Below, piece by piece: positions 1 through 10,499 of a stretch of DNA of 64,000 nucleotides. Source of the stretch: Ilex aquifolium (lineage: Eukaryota; Streptophyta; Magnoliopsida; Aquifoliales; Aquifoliaceae); the NCBI GenBank assembly GCA_951799425.1, contig OX637410.1, positions 1,240,001 to 1,304,000 on the forward strand, given 5' to 3'. Below the pieces are notes generated by a model that saw nothing but the letters and a program-made list of their open reading frames with translations, was not told the DNA's origin and did no database searches. Every line of letters starts with the position of its first letter. Positions within the stretch are counted from its first letter, which is position 1. The translations under genes were made by a program, and so were the position numbers.

Positions 1-207
1 CTCATGACTGCCTCAACCTTCTCCGGGTCTACGGATACACCTGAAGCCCACACCAAGTGTCCCAAGAATTTCACCTCCGTCAACAAAAATTCACATTTGC
101 TGAACTTGACATACAACTGATGGTCTCTCAAAGTCCATAGAACAATCCTCAAGTGACTTTCATGTTCCTCCTCAGACTTGGAGTAGATCAAGATGTTATC
201 AACAAAG
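1..207 (-). pseudogene. Element C reverse transcriptase, downstream half (palm end, thumb)
   Basis: The minus-strand translation reads from the second half of the catalytic box through [11 protein letters not shown], then [14 protein letters not shown] and the segment [12 protein letters not shown], in the order usual for Ty3/gypsy RT. It is the continuation of the RT fragment at 2083-2640, from which it was separated by solo LTR A. It runs off the left edge, so thumb, RNase H and integrase cannot be assessed. Confidence 0.85.
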
Positions 208-2077
208 TGATGAGCACAAAATATTGTATATTTCAAGGCCTCATTACATGCATTTTAACTCAACTTTTGCATCTAAGTACTTAGAGTTAGCCGATTTTAT
301 GAATAATGTTGAATTCTCGATGTTGCATGTTTTTATGGCTTAAATCATGTATTTTAGGACCTTGCAACTATGTTGGATGTGTGGTGAAGTCATTGACACA
401 TTATATGAAGATTTGGAGGCTTAAAAGTGAAGAAATCAAGGAGGTATTGGTGTTTGGTAACAAAGGCGCCAGCAGCCACACCACTGAGTTGAAGAGCCTC
501 GGTTTTCCTCCACTTTGACCATGATCCACTTCGAATCTGAAAAAGTTCAAAACATGAAAGTTGTAGATCTGGATGTCTTCTGTATTGTGTCAAAATTTCA
601 GCTCAATCCAACGGTTGGATCAAAAGTTATGCCGATTCTACGAAAAGTGGTCCGGATCAGAAAACAGTACCGGTACACAGTACCGGTACTATACCGTTCC
701 GGTACTGCGTACCAGTACTTCGAACTCCAAAAGGTTTAGAGTACCGGTACACAGTACCGGTACTCTCCCAGAACAGCCCAGAACACCTGCAAACTCTTCT
801 CCACTTGCTTGGGGGTCCCACCAATGATTCTCCCACTTGCCCCCAACATTTCCTTACACATCTTCATGCCTCTCTTGCACATTTTGAAGAATTTTAAGGC
901 TTGGCATTAAAGGAAGAGGGGATTGAAGGGGGCTGCCAGTGAGTTGCAGGCTAGCTCTTCCTTAGCCTGTCAAGAGCCATCATTCAGCCTCCCATTGATG
1001 GGAGGTCTGCACACAGCTAAGGGGGACCACCATGCACGAAAATTGAAGGCTAACTCTCCATTATATTCAGCATTTACACATTGTATTGGGGTGGCTACCT
1101 AAGCTTAGTTTTAGTTCCATGAGGAAGAAGATGAATAGTAGAAATGTTTATGTTTTTGCATTTTCTTCCATCTTTTCACTTGTAGTTTAATGTAAGGATC
1201 TTGTAATCTTCATTTAATGTCTTTAATGTCATTTACTTCAAGTACATTTCAAGTTTAATCACATGTTCTAGATTCCACCATTGATGCTTCCAAGTTTTCT
1301 TCATTTCTTGCTTTAAAATGGGTATTGTATATTTTTCTTCATAGCTTAAGTTTTCTTGCATTAGTTTAAGTTTCATGCTTCATTTCTTCTACATGTCTAT
1401 GTCTTTCCTTTTAGCATGAGTAGTTAGAGTTTTAGTTGGTTAATCCAAGGGAGACCTCCTATTGGGTTTTCCAATTCAACTCATTTTCTTTCCTCTCTTG
1501 GTGTACGATTGTTCGGTTTGACTGGGTTGAGGGTGGATAAGTTGGTGAGTCTTTGATATTCCGTAGGCCTAGTCACGGTTTATGCTTAGATAGTGACCCA
1601 TCTTATCCCTAGCTTCCCACGAATCAATCGTTCATCTATAAACCCTCGGAGGAAGGTTTCGAGTTGATTGGGCATTCCCATTGGAGTGAACCCTTCGGAT
1701 TAGCCAACACTTATTTTATTGCATTTTCATTCACAAACACAAACACCAAAACACAAACAAAAGATTTTACACTTTTCCCTTTTTACAAAATCACCTTCAC
1801 CACACTTGAACTTTCCTTCCCTGAGGAGACGACCTTGGAATACTTTTCCAAGTAAAATACCGACACACAAAAGACTCTTTGTGATTGGGGAGCACTTTTG
1901 TTCACACACCCGCATTTCATTTCACATTTTGTTCATTCCATTTTCCACCAATCCGTTGTTGCCTAATCTCTTGCATCACCCCGAGGGAGAGTGACACTCC
2001 CTTTCACACATACACCATATACACATGTCAAATGGTGATGTTTAGGGGTTGGGAATGACAACGTTTTTGCTCAATCA
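208..2077 (+). mobile_element. Solo LTR A, Athila-type (1870 bp)
   Basis: It starts TGATGAGCACAAAATATTG and ends with CA, and is flanked by an exact 5-bp duplication CAAAG (203-207 and 2078-2082). Start, order of blocks and the conserved GAGGAGACGACCTTGGAATAC segment (about 1821-1841) match the LTRs of element B and solo LTR K. No internal domain or second LTR is present, so this is a solo LTR formed by LTR-LTR recombination. It sits inside the RT of C, in the codons of the catalytic box. It carries GTACCGGTAC palindromes at 667-763. The short ORFs within it have no family support. Confidence 0.92.
667..763 (+). repeat. Palindrome array GTACCGGTAC in solo LTR A
   Basis: Four perfect copies of the 10-bp palindrome GTACCGGTAC lie at 667-676, 680-689, 741-750 and 754-763, with degenerate copies between (about 694-718). 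Some variants differ by C-to-T or G-to-A changes in the CCGG core, as expected from decay of methylated cytosines. The array follows a block (about 525-655) shared with solo LTR K. Its function is unknown. Confidence 0.85.
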
Positions 2078-2082
2078 CAAAG

Positions 2083-2640
2083 ACCACGACAAACTGATCT
2101 AGGTAGGGTTGGAACACCCTATGCATAAGATCCATGAATGTCGTTGGGGCATTCGTCAATCCAAAAGGCATAACTGTGAGCTCAAAATGCCCATACCGCG
2201 TCCTAACCGTCGTCTTAGGGATATCTGCCTCCCTAATCCTCAACTGATGGTAACCCGTGCGCAGATCTATCTTGGAGTAGACCCGTGCTTCTCTCAGTTG
2301 ATCAAACAAGTCATCAATCCATGACAAAGGGTACCTATTCTTGATGGTAACTCGATTCAACTGCCGGTAATCTATACATAGCCGAAGGGTCTTGTCCTTC
2401 TTCTTGGAAAATAACACCGGAGCACCCCAAGGTGAGGTACTCGGTCTAATGAAGCCCTTGTCCAACAATTATTATAACTGGACTTTGAGCTCTTGCAACT
2501 CTGCAGGTGCCATTCTATGCAGAGTCATAGAAATGGGAGATGTACCGGGGTGCAACTCGATGGTGAAGTCTATATCCCGATGTGGAGGCAATCCCGGTAA
2601 CTTGTTCGGAAAAATATCCGCATACTCACAAACCACTTAA
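2083..2640 (-). pseudogene. Element C protease-RT linker and reverse transcriptase, upstream half
   Basis: The minus strand encodes the region before RT (around YADIFPNKLPGLPPHR), then [20 protein letters not shown], the CIDYRQLN and [13 protein letters not shown] segments and [10 protein letters not shown], all standard Ty3/gypsy RT blocks. Two consecutive stops (TAATAA read on minus, about 2469-2478) replace codons that encode residues in the related element D. The reading frame stops at 2083, at the catalytic box, where solo LTR A is inserted; the rest is at 1-207. Confidence 0.87.
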
Positions 2641-2699
2641 GGTAGACCCAACTCTTGTCTTACCTTGTTCTCCAGGGTAAGGCTTGTAAGCTAGCCCAT

Positions 2700-3135
2700 C
2701 AACTGCTCGTGCCAACGGGAATCATACACTACTTGTGGTAAAACATCGTGTTTCTCCCCCTAAAATTTGAAACAAACACCCTCCGGTTTACAAGTAGTGA
2801 CCCTCTTCTGATCACATTCAATGACGACTCGGTGTGCCGCCAACCAATCTATCCCGAGAATGGCATCAAACTCCGACATGTCCATGACCCTAAGGTCCAT
2901 TGTGAATAGAATCCCCGAGATCTTTAGCTCACAACCCCCACATATCTGATCAATACATACACTAGCTCCTAGGGAAGAACTCACATGCAATGGCTCTTCC
3001 TAGGTCTCAATTTCTAAGCCCAAATCCCTTTCACATGATGCAAAAATAAATGAATGCGATGCACCAGAGTCAAATAATACCCTTGCCTATAAGCGAGAGA
3101 GTAGAAATGTACCCTGAATAACCGAATGATCCATT
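2700..3135 (-). pseudogene. Element C aspartic protease
   Basis: The active-site motif DSGASHSFI is readable on the minus strand at about 3045-3071, preceded by ARVLF as in Ty3/gypsy proteases. Downstream, after one in-frame stop, an open stretch at 2760-2990 includes SEFDAILGIDWLAAHR, a segment typical of chromovirus protease ends. The family role is processing of the Gag-Pol polyprotein. The frame is broken, so the copy is not functional. Confidence 0.8.
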
Positions 3136-3139
3136 GGCT

Positions 3140-4330
3140 CAGTCTGCAATGTGAAGACGTAGACTTACCCCTGGGTCCCCAAAGTCCCAGCCTGTAAGCC
3201 CTGTCCTCGGCCTCGGCCTATGCCCTGGCCCATTTGGCTTGATTACGGAGTCCCCACTCATAAAGTAGTAGGGGCTTGTGTAGCACCCTGAAATTGAAGC
3301 TTGTTTCCCTGGCCCATGGTGGGGTAGGGAGGAATGAAAAAAGTCTGTGGATGCCCCATCGATGATTAGGACTGAGATGCCCCATAGCTTTGGAATCCCT
3401 ACCTCTAAGGACAATCCCGCTTCATATGACCCAACTGGTGGCATAGAAACATGTCCTCTGACCTGCCAGGTAGGAAGTCCTGAAGTTTCTTCCGCCTTGG
3501 GAGGATTGACCTTGGTCTTGGCCTTGATAACCACGGTCTTGTCCTTGAAACCCTTGTGGGGTAGAAGTCTTCTGCTTCTTCCTCGAGCTAGAAGAAGAGG
3601 ATTGACCCTCATTCTTCTTGTCCTTAGCACCCGCTTCCTAGATGCCCCTTGCATCTTCCACCTCTCTCTCAATGGTCATAGCTGTCTCGACCATTGAGTC
3701 CAAATCTTGTAGGCGGTGGCCCACAATCTTTCCTCAGATGGACAATTTCAAACTATCCTCCAACCTCCTCACTTTGTCCAAGACTGTGGCAAAATAATCA
3801 TTGGCAAAACGGGCTAACTCGATGAACTTAGCCACGTATTCCATCACTATCATAGTCCCTTGCTTCAAATCTAAGAATTCCCGGGCTTTCGCTTGTAGAA
3901 TAGTCGATGGGAAGTACTTGCCCATGAAGAGCTCCTAGAACTCTTCCCATGTCATTGCCTCTAGGTTCTTCGAGGCCTTTGCCGAATCCCACCATAGATG
4001 GGCCTCTCCTTCAAGCTGGAATGCAGATAGCCTTATCTTAGTGGCATCGGATGTGATCTCCATAGCCTCTAAGATCTTATCCACTTGTTGGAACCAATGG
4101 TTAGCCACCATTGGATCCGCCCCTCCCATGAAAGTCGGTGGCTTATGTGCCTTAAAATTTTGGAGGTTATTTGATCCTCCTTGGCCCACATTGGCGCTAG
4201 CTTGTGCAAAGGTAGTCGCCATTGTGCCGATAGCCTCCATGAAGGCTTGTTGGTCAAAGGCCGATGGTGGTCGGTTGTTGTTCCGCCCACCACCTCGGCC
4301 GTTCCGGTGTCCTCTTCCTCTATTTTTCAT
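3140..4330 (-). pseudogene. Element C gag
   Basis: The ORF opens with the methionine at 4330 and a basic Gly/Arg/Asn-rich stretch, followed by the retrotransposon gag core (PPTFMGGADPM, KIRLSAFQLEGEAHLWW). A TAG stop at 3935-3937 interrupts it; the frame then continues with LFMGKYFPS and further capsid sequence to about 3734. A zinc-knuckle remnant (CHQLGHMKRDCP) lies near 3425-3465 but is preceded by a one-base loss, so it is out of frame with the upstream cysteine. The 177-codon ORF at 3139-3672 is a different-frame shadow of the Gln/Ser-rich gag tail. Gag of D (from 51848) is the closest match. Confidence 0.85.
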
Positions 4331-4631
4331 CTACACATATGTCAAATAGCAATAGAGTACTAACTTGGTATCCCAAGGTAGGGATCAAGTCGAAACATTG
4401 AGATTTCTCTCCTTGTCTCACTAGTAGAGCGTATGTCACCCACTAGTAGACATCTATACCGTGAACATCCAGTTCCTTCTTTTTCCGACCCCCAATGTTA
4501 TGTTCTCTAATCCTAGTGTCTCTTTTCCATATACATTTATCCATGCGTATTATTCATATAACAGAACACATAACGTGTAACATTTAGAGCACATAACATG
4601 TAATGCACAATGGTATAACATCCCCTTCACC
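4331..4631 (-). other. Element C 5' leader without a recognisable primer-binding site
   Basis: Read on the minus strand, this matches the D leader between LTR and gag. C passes directly from LTR-like sequence (GATCCCGGTGAA on minus) to leader sequence, lacking about 180 bp that in D hold the LTR end and the TGGTATCAAAGC primer site. The PBS and LTR end of C therefore seem deleted. Confidence 0.65.
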
Positions 4632-5723
4632 GGGATCATAAACAACATAGAGTTTGGGTAGAGTCTCCCTTGTACCTGGCATTCCCAAACGCATAACCTG
4701 TGTACATTTCAATCACTTGACCTTTCAAGTTCCAATATACATCAATTTATCCTTAACATTACTCCATTTACATCCTTTGAACAAAAGGACTTGAGGCACG
4801 GAGGCTTGACAAAATTATTTTAAATTTCTGAAAATTTAAGAAGACCTACCGATAGATAATCAATGTTCTACTAGTAGAAGAGCTCTCTAGAATGTTTCTA
4901 CCGGTAGATAATCAATGTTCTACCGGTAGAAGAGCACTCTAGAATGTTTCTACTGGTAGATAATCAACATTCTACTGGTAGAAGAGCTATCTGGAATTTT
5001 TCTACTGGTAGGAAATTAATGTTCTACCGGTAGAAGAACCCACTTTGCCCCCAATTCAATCATTTTTCAATTTCAACTCATCCAATCTCATACAACATCC
5101 ATCCAAACTCATATAACATCTAATTTTACACAAAATACAATTCATATGAGTTCGTCTTACAATTCTTTATACACTATTACATGTCCAAAGACTAATTACA
5201 CACTTGTTTTACAAAAATATAATTTAAAGCCACAACTAGGCTTTCATCATCAATAAGGGCCCAAGTGAGAGCTATCCACCAACGCTTGTCCCGCACCTAA
5301 AATGTTGTCCCCATAAAGGGCGAGCCACGCTCAATAGGGTATCTCCTAAAGAGGCTACTCCCCAACCTAGATGCATATGAAATACTCACACGTAATTCAA
5401 CAATCAAACAAGCATTCATACAAGAATATGCAACTTCAAGAATGAATGTCATAATGCCATGCCATGTTATGAGGTGTGAATCACACATGCAACACAACCC
5501 GAGCCTTCACCGGCTCCCATAACACATGCAATGCCATGCGTATGAATCTGGGCATTCCAAGCCCCCGCCATTGATGTTACACATCTAATGACCATTATAA
5601 ATCTCGGGTCTTTCTTGGGGTGGGTATTTATGGACTTTCACCAATGGGCACCTAACCAACATGACATTTGTGGACTTCCACCAACGATTTCGCCTACACC
5701 GACACACTTTATGGACTCAATAC
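4632..5723 (-). mobile_element. Element C 5' LTR, downstream part
   Basis: On the minus strand this continues the LTR from 18902-20246 after the insertion of element B; the blocks match D LTR 50230-51400 in order. It contains a 52-bp tandem repeat with ACCGGT palindromes (4845-5052). Its 3' tip is missing. Short ORFs at 5297-5497 and nearby have no family support. Confidence 0.82.
4845..5052. repeat. 52-bp tandem repeat, four copies, with CTACCGGTAG palindromes
   Basis: Copies start at 4845, 4897, 4949 and 5001, an exact 52-bp period. Each carries two palindromes of the form TCTACCGGTAGA spaced by ATAATCAATGT-like sequence; several cores have changed to CTAGT or CTGGT. In LTR orientation this lies near the 3' end of the C LTR, far downstream of the TATA-like box at 19858-19865. 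Confidence 0.9.
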
Positions 5724-7458
5724 TAATGAGCATAGAATATTGTATATCATGTGTCTCTTTTACACCCATTTATGCTTTTTTTTGTGGTGAAAATTGGGGG
5801 AAATGCTTTTAAACTCACATTTAATGGAGATTCATGTGATTGTAGGCAAAGAGCAGGTGAAGGCGTGTATTAAGCCTCTCATCAAGTGATTAAAGGCAAT
5901 GGAGAAGAAGGGAAGGCAAAACGGATGGCTCGGGACATCAAGAGACCAAGAAAATTCCAAAATAGGAGAAAACCTACCGGTAAAAGTCAATAGAAACCTA
6001 CCGCTAGAAGTCAGCAGAAACCTACCGATAAAAGTTTCAAAACCTATCGGTAGGAAAAGTGCACTGGAATTCTTCTACCGCAACCTCTACCACAAACCTA
6101 CCGGTAGAAAATGCTTACGGGAAAAAACCTACCGGTAGGTTTTTGACGTTCTACTGATAAGTTTTGCCCAGAAATGCCAGAAGCATGTAAACACAACTCC
6201 ACCTACTTCGAGGGCCCACCTCTTGTCATCCCAACCATACCCTGACGCCTTTGACACACCATGATGGTCTCTTACACCCTAAAGTCTGATTTTGGAAAAG
6301 AAAAGCATGGGAGAGGTATGAGAGAGAAGAGGGATGGTTGGTGAAGCATGGGAGGTGCATGCTTGAATTGTCCTTACTTGTTGAAGTGTCCAATCTCTTC
6401 CAACTCATTGGAATTCAGTTCTCACAGACCAAGGAGGGTGTGTGAACGAATTTGGACAAGTCTTACACCATTATTTAGTTTTTACACAAACTTTTAGAGA
6501 TAGAAGGTCCAAGGAAGAAGATGAAGTTTTAGAGAGAGAAAGTTAGGTTTTTGCATTTCCTTCACCATTTTCATTGTAGTAAGTTTTATTCTACTTTTAA
6601 TCTTCACATCTTACACTTTAATCTCAATTATTTCAAGTTGTAACCAAGTCTAGCTTAATGTTCATGTATTTCCATTTCTACATTTGGGTTTTCTTTCCAA
6701 GCTTTGTATTTTGGGTATGAAATGAATTTTCTTTTGTAGTTTAACCTCCTCTTGCATCAATACAAGTTTAATGCTTCATTTCACTACCATGTCTCTTTAC
6801 ATTGTGATTGTTCTTGCTTTGATCATGAGTAGCTAGACTTTTAGTTGGCTAATCCAAGGCAAATTTTCTCTTGGGTATGTGAAATCAACTCTCTTCTATT
6901 CTTTCTCGTAGTGTAAAGTGTTTGGTTTGACTAGGTTGAGTGCGAACGTGGTTGTGAGCTCTTGATACACCGCAGACTTGTCACGGGGTATGCTTGTGCC
7001 AACACCTCCACATTAGTCCCTCACTTCCTATGAATCAATCAAGCACCGAGACACCATTGGTTGAAGGAATTGAGTTGATTTGGCATTCCCATTGGAATGA
7101 CCTTTATGGATTAGCCAACCTTACTTTCTTGCATTCTTATCAAAACACCACTCACCAAAACATAATTCAAAAGATTTTCTCATTTTCATTTCTTTATAAA
7201 TCACCATTCACAACAATTGACCTACATTCCCTGAGGAGACGACCTTGGAATACGCATTCCAAGTAAAACACGACATTGCAAGTCTCTCTTCGCTTGGGGA
7301 GCACTTTTGCACACATACACACACGTTTTTGTTCGCACACATGATTTTTCTCATTTCTAGCATCGAACCCGAGGGAGAGTGACACTCACCTACTCATATA
7401 AGCCATATACACATGAACTAGGATCATGTTTGGAGATTAGGGAGAAACGAAACAAGCA
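5724..7458 (+). mobile_element. Element B 5' LTR (1735 bp)
   Basis: It starts TAATGAGCATAG (TG altered to TA compared with the 3' LTR) and ends ACAAGCA. It aligns with 17232-18896. A palindrome module with CCTACCGGTAGG copies lies at 5973-6172. A GA-rich stretch and the GAGGAGACGACCTTGGAATAC block near 7233-7253 are shared with A and K. No convincing TATA box was seen after the palindromes. Confidence 0.93.
5973..6172 (+). repeat. Palindrome module in element B 5' LTR
   Basis: TACCGGTA cores lie at 5975-5982, 6099-6106 and 6130-6137, with decayed copies (CTACCGCTAG, CTACCGATA, CTATCGGTAG, CTACTGATA) between. The copies are embedded in A-rich spacers (AAACCTACCGGTAGG). The same module occurs in the 3' LTR (17479-17630) and, separately, inside the element at 15204-15308. 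Confidence 0.85.
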
Positions 7459-7462
7459 TTTT

Positions 7463-7480
7463 TGGCACTGTTGTCGGGGA
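7463..7480 (+). other. Element B primer-binding site (tRNA-Asp type)
   Basis: TGGCACTGTTGTCGGGGA starts 4 bases after the LTR end. It matches the complement of the plant tRNA-Asp 3' end, the primer usual for Athila/Tat elements, apart from transitions at former CpG positions. It would prime minus-strand DNA synthesis. Confidence 0.85.
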
Positions 7481-7835
7481 AGGCTAAGCGTCGAATTAGA
7501 AGCTGATTTCGGAACAACGGAGGTAAGTCCCATGATTCTAATCACGGGAAGAGGTAAGTACATATTTGTGCATACTTTTTCTTTCAATTTTAGATAGTGT
7601 TTTTGTATGTGGGGATGGGACGATCAAAATAGGCTAGTGAGACGTGCCCTGGGACAAAACATGAATCTAGACCAAGACCCACCCGAGGATGCCGGAGACA
7701 ACTTTGGGGATGATGGTGGCAATATTCTAAGGGGAGGGGGGAATGCAAAACCCTAGAATGCCAAACCCCCGAATGCAATTCCCCCCTCTGAGAAATGAAT
7801 GAAATATTCTCCTAATTGATCCTCCGGCGAGGTCA
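7481..7835 (+). pseudogene. Element B leader and broken gag N-terminus
   Basis: The leader is followed from about 7615 by short open stretches interrupted by stops, including an acidic Asp/Gly/Asn-rich piece starting at 7661 (MNLDQDPPEDAGDN). By position this is the N-terminal part of Athila gag, now out of frame with the long ORF that follows. Confidence 0.55.
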
Positions 7836-8777
7836 ATGAGGGATTATCTCCAACCAACCCGAAGCACCACCCCCTCGTGCATACTTCTACTGGTCCAAGC
7901 CCATGGCTTCCTTGTTAAATCGGGAATGTTACAAATACTTCCTCAATTCCAAGGAATTGAAAGAGAAAATCCTTATTTGCACATTAAGGAATTTGAGGAA
8001 ATTGTTGGAACATTAATCACAAACCATGTCGTGGAAGACATGACATGCATGAAATTATTTCCCTTCTCCCTCAAAGACAAAGCCAAAACTTGGTTGAACT
8101 CATTGAAACCCCGATCGATAAGTTCTTGGGCACAAATGCTTTCTGATTTTTTAAACAAATTTTTTTTGGTGCCCAAGACCACTGCTCTTAAGAAACAAAT
8201 TCAAAATTTTTCGGAAAAACCCAATGAGAAATTTTATCAATGTTGGGATAGATACAAGGACTTGCTACACTCCATTCCACATCATGGATTCGAACCATGG
8301 CAATTGGTGAGTTTCTTCTATGAAGGAATTACATCGGGCCATCGACAATTCATAGACATAATGTGCAACGAAGAGTTTCTAAATAAGGATCCCAATGAGG
8401 CCTTTCAGTACTTCAATACATTGGCAAAAAATGCTCAATCTTGGGATACCACGGATCCCGTCGATGTGACAAGGTTCTCTCTAAGTAGTCAACCAAATGG
8501 GGGAGGGATGTACAATTTGCGTGACCAAGAAGATTTGCTTGCCAAAATCACAAAATTGTCTTGCAAGGCGGAGTGTCTAGAGGTGAATAGAAGGCATGAG
8601 GTGTCAAACATTACTAAGGCCGAGGAATGTTGCTCTATATGTGAATGTGTTGAGCATTCTATCTCGGAGTGCCCAAACATTCCGGCACTTAAAGAGGTCT
8701 ATCATGAGCAAGTGAATGCTTTCAACCAAAGTAGGCAATCATTCTCTCCATACTCCAATACATATAATCTGGGTTAG
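7836..8777 (+). CDS. Element B gag (capsid and zinc knuckle), 313-codon open stretch
   Basis: The open stretch begins at MRDYLQPTR, a segment conserved in E and F as well. The gag core follows (ILPQFQGIERENPYLHIKEF at about residues 35-54, then FPFSLKDKAKTWLNSL and the FYQCWDRYKDLL segment). A CCHC knuckle, CSICECVEHSISEC (C-x2-C-x4-H-x4-C), lies near residues 268-281; the glycine usually before the histidine is glutamate. Gag packages element RNA in virus-like particles. The true start was probably upstream (7615-7835, now broken), so the methionine at 7836 is internal. The ORF ends with TAG at 8775-8777. Confidence 0.85.
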   Translation: MRDYLQPTRSTTPSCILLLVQAHGFLVKSGMLQILPQFQGIERENPYLHIKEFEEIVGTLITNHVVEDMTCMKLFPFSLKDKAKTWLNSLKPRSISSWAQMLSDFLNKFFLVPKTTALKKQIQNFSEKPNEKFYQCWDRYKDLLHSIPHHGFEPWQLVSFFYEGITSGHRQFIDIMCNEEFLNKDPNEAFQYFNTLAKNAQSWDTTDPVDVTRFSLSSQPNGGGMYNLRDQEDLLAKITKLSCKAECLEVNRRHEVSNITKAEECCSICECVEHSISECPNIPALKEVYHEQVNAFNQSRQSFSPYSNTYNLG

Positions 8778-9688
8778 AGCAATCACCCAAACTTTAGTTG
8801 GAAGAATGACAACCCTACTCCTCATGGGTCTAACTCATTGTCACCTCTCATTCCACCTAAGCAAAACCAATCCTACTATGGTCATGGTCCCTCGTCTAGC
8901 TCCCAATACCCCCAGTCCAATCAACAAGGGTTTTTCCAAAACCCACCTCAATAAGGACCATCTAACCCACCCACCTACCAACCTCCTCACAAAAGAAATT
9001 TGGCTGATGTCGTGCACCAATTCATTCAAAGCCAAACCACAATCAACAATCAAATTGCCACCAATTTTAATGATATCTAGACTTAAATCACTAAATTGAC
9101 CAATGCCATAGGGTCGTCCCAAAAGAGAAAGAGAAGTTTCCCGCTCAACCCAAAGAAAACCTAAGGGGTCAACATGTGATTGAGTCGTCCGAGTCTACCA
9201 AGGAGAGTTGTGAGCAACTCAAGGCGGTCACCACCCTTAGGAGTGACAAACAAATTGATAAAACTATTTTGCCAAAAGTCTCACTCAAAACCACATTGGT
9301 AAATGAAAAAGATATTAAGGGCAACTCCGAGGAGGGTAAGACACTTGAAAAGAAAAAAAATGTTGATTTGAATGTGCATGATTGTCCTATTCTGACCCCT
9401 TTTCCCTAACGTTTGAAGCCACCGGCTAAACTTGCTAACTATTCAGATATTATTGAAATGTTTAAGCAGGTGAAAATAAACATTCCGCTCTTTGATGCCA
9501 TCAAAAAAATACCTTCATATGTAAAGATTTTGAAAGACTTGTGTACTGTGAAAAGGAAGATGAATGTGCATAAGAAGGCATTTCTTATGGAGCAAGTGAG
9601 TTCCATTTTGAGGACCAACACACCACCCAAGTTCAAAGATCCCGGCTGCCCAAACATTGCTATAACCATCAAAAAATTGTTGTGTTGA
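8778..9688 (+). pseudogene. Element B gag C-terminus and gag-protease linker
   Basis: After the gag stop, the same coding sense continues in fragments: an Asn/Pro/Gln-rich part to about 9100, then 9176-9409 and 9413-9688. The last encodes DAIKKIPSYVKILKDLC, a segment usually found just before the protease in Athila/Tat elements. A stop near 9407 and shifts split it. The 127-codon ORF at 8716-9099 is another frame of the same DNA. Confidence 0.7.
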
Positions 9689-10403
9689 GCAAGCACTGCT
9701 AGACTTGGGAGCAAGTGTCAACCTCCTACGCTTCCTGGTGTACCAACAATTGCAACTTGAGGAGTTGAAGCCAACCCCAATCACTCTTCGATTGGCGGAT
9801 CGAAGCGTTAGAACACCAAGGGAAGTAGTTAATGATGTTTTAGTTCAAGCAGACAATTTCTATTTTCCCGTTGACTTTATTGTACTTGATACTCACCCTG
9901 TTGCTAATCCTAGTTCACAGATTCCTGTCATACTAGGTAGGCCTTTCTTTGCTTCATCTAATGCTGTGATAAATTACAGGAATGGACTAATGAAGCTTGC
10001 CTTTGGGAACATGACAATGGATCTTAATGTGTTCAATTTGTGCAAGCAACCAGGTGATGATGAGGAAGTTCATGAGGTCAATCGGATTGACACCTTGGTG
10101 GAGGACCATATGGAGCTACTTTGCAATTCAAAGTTAGAGGAGGAAGAGTTTGTTGAAGATAAGGAGCTAGAAAGTGTTCAAGGGGTAGGAAATTGGGCCA
10201 TAACATTTGAGAAACTTCCACCTCAAGAGAAGAAAATTTTTGCATCAACCGTACAAACATCAATCTTGGAGTTGAAGTTATTGCCATCTACACTCAAGTA
10301 TGCATTTCTAGGGGAGCACAAGACATTCCTAGTGGTGATAAGCTCTTCGTTGGAGCCAAAGCAAGAAGAAGATCTGTTGCAAGTGTTGAGGAGGCACAAA
10401 TAA
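9689..10403 (+). pseudogene. Element B aspartic protease and protease-RT spacer
   Basis: The active site reads DLGAS at 9702-9716, the form common in Athila/Tat proteases (Leu for Ser/Thr). Then come ITLRLADRS, PVDFIVLDT and VILGRPFFASSNAVINY, all typical of this protease family, and a long acidic spacer before RT. The frame is open from 9705 to TAA at 10401-10403, but a TGA at about 9686 separates it from upstream gag-pol. Confidence 0.85.
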
Positions 10404-10499
10404 GCCATTGGTTGGACCATTGCCGATATCAAAGGGATTAGCCCCCTCATTTGCACTCACATAATCTATTTAGAGGAAGACTCCAAATCATCCCGAAAT

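Noticed and set aside
3139-3672. 177-codon minus-strand ORF, with a similar-frame ORF in D (52503-52754)
   Set aside because: It is an alternative frame of the Gln/Ser/Gly-rich gag tail. The gag frame gives recognisable sequence and the zinc knuckle; this frame gives only Arg/Lys-rich low-complexity sequence.
7463-7480. tRNA gene near the primer-binding sites
   Set aside because: Only the 18-base complement of the tRNA 3' end is present; there is no cloverleaf. No tRNA gene was recognised elsewhere in the window.
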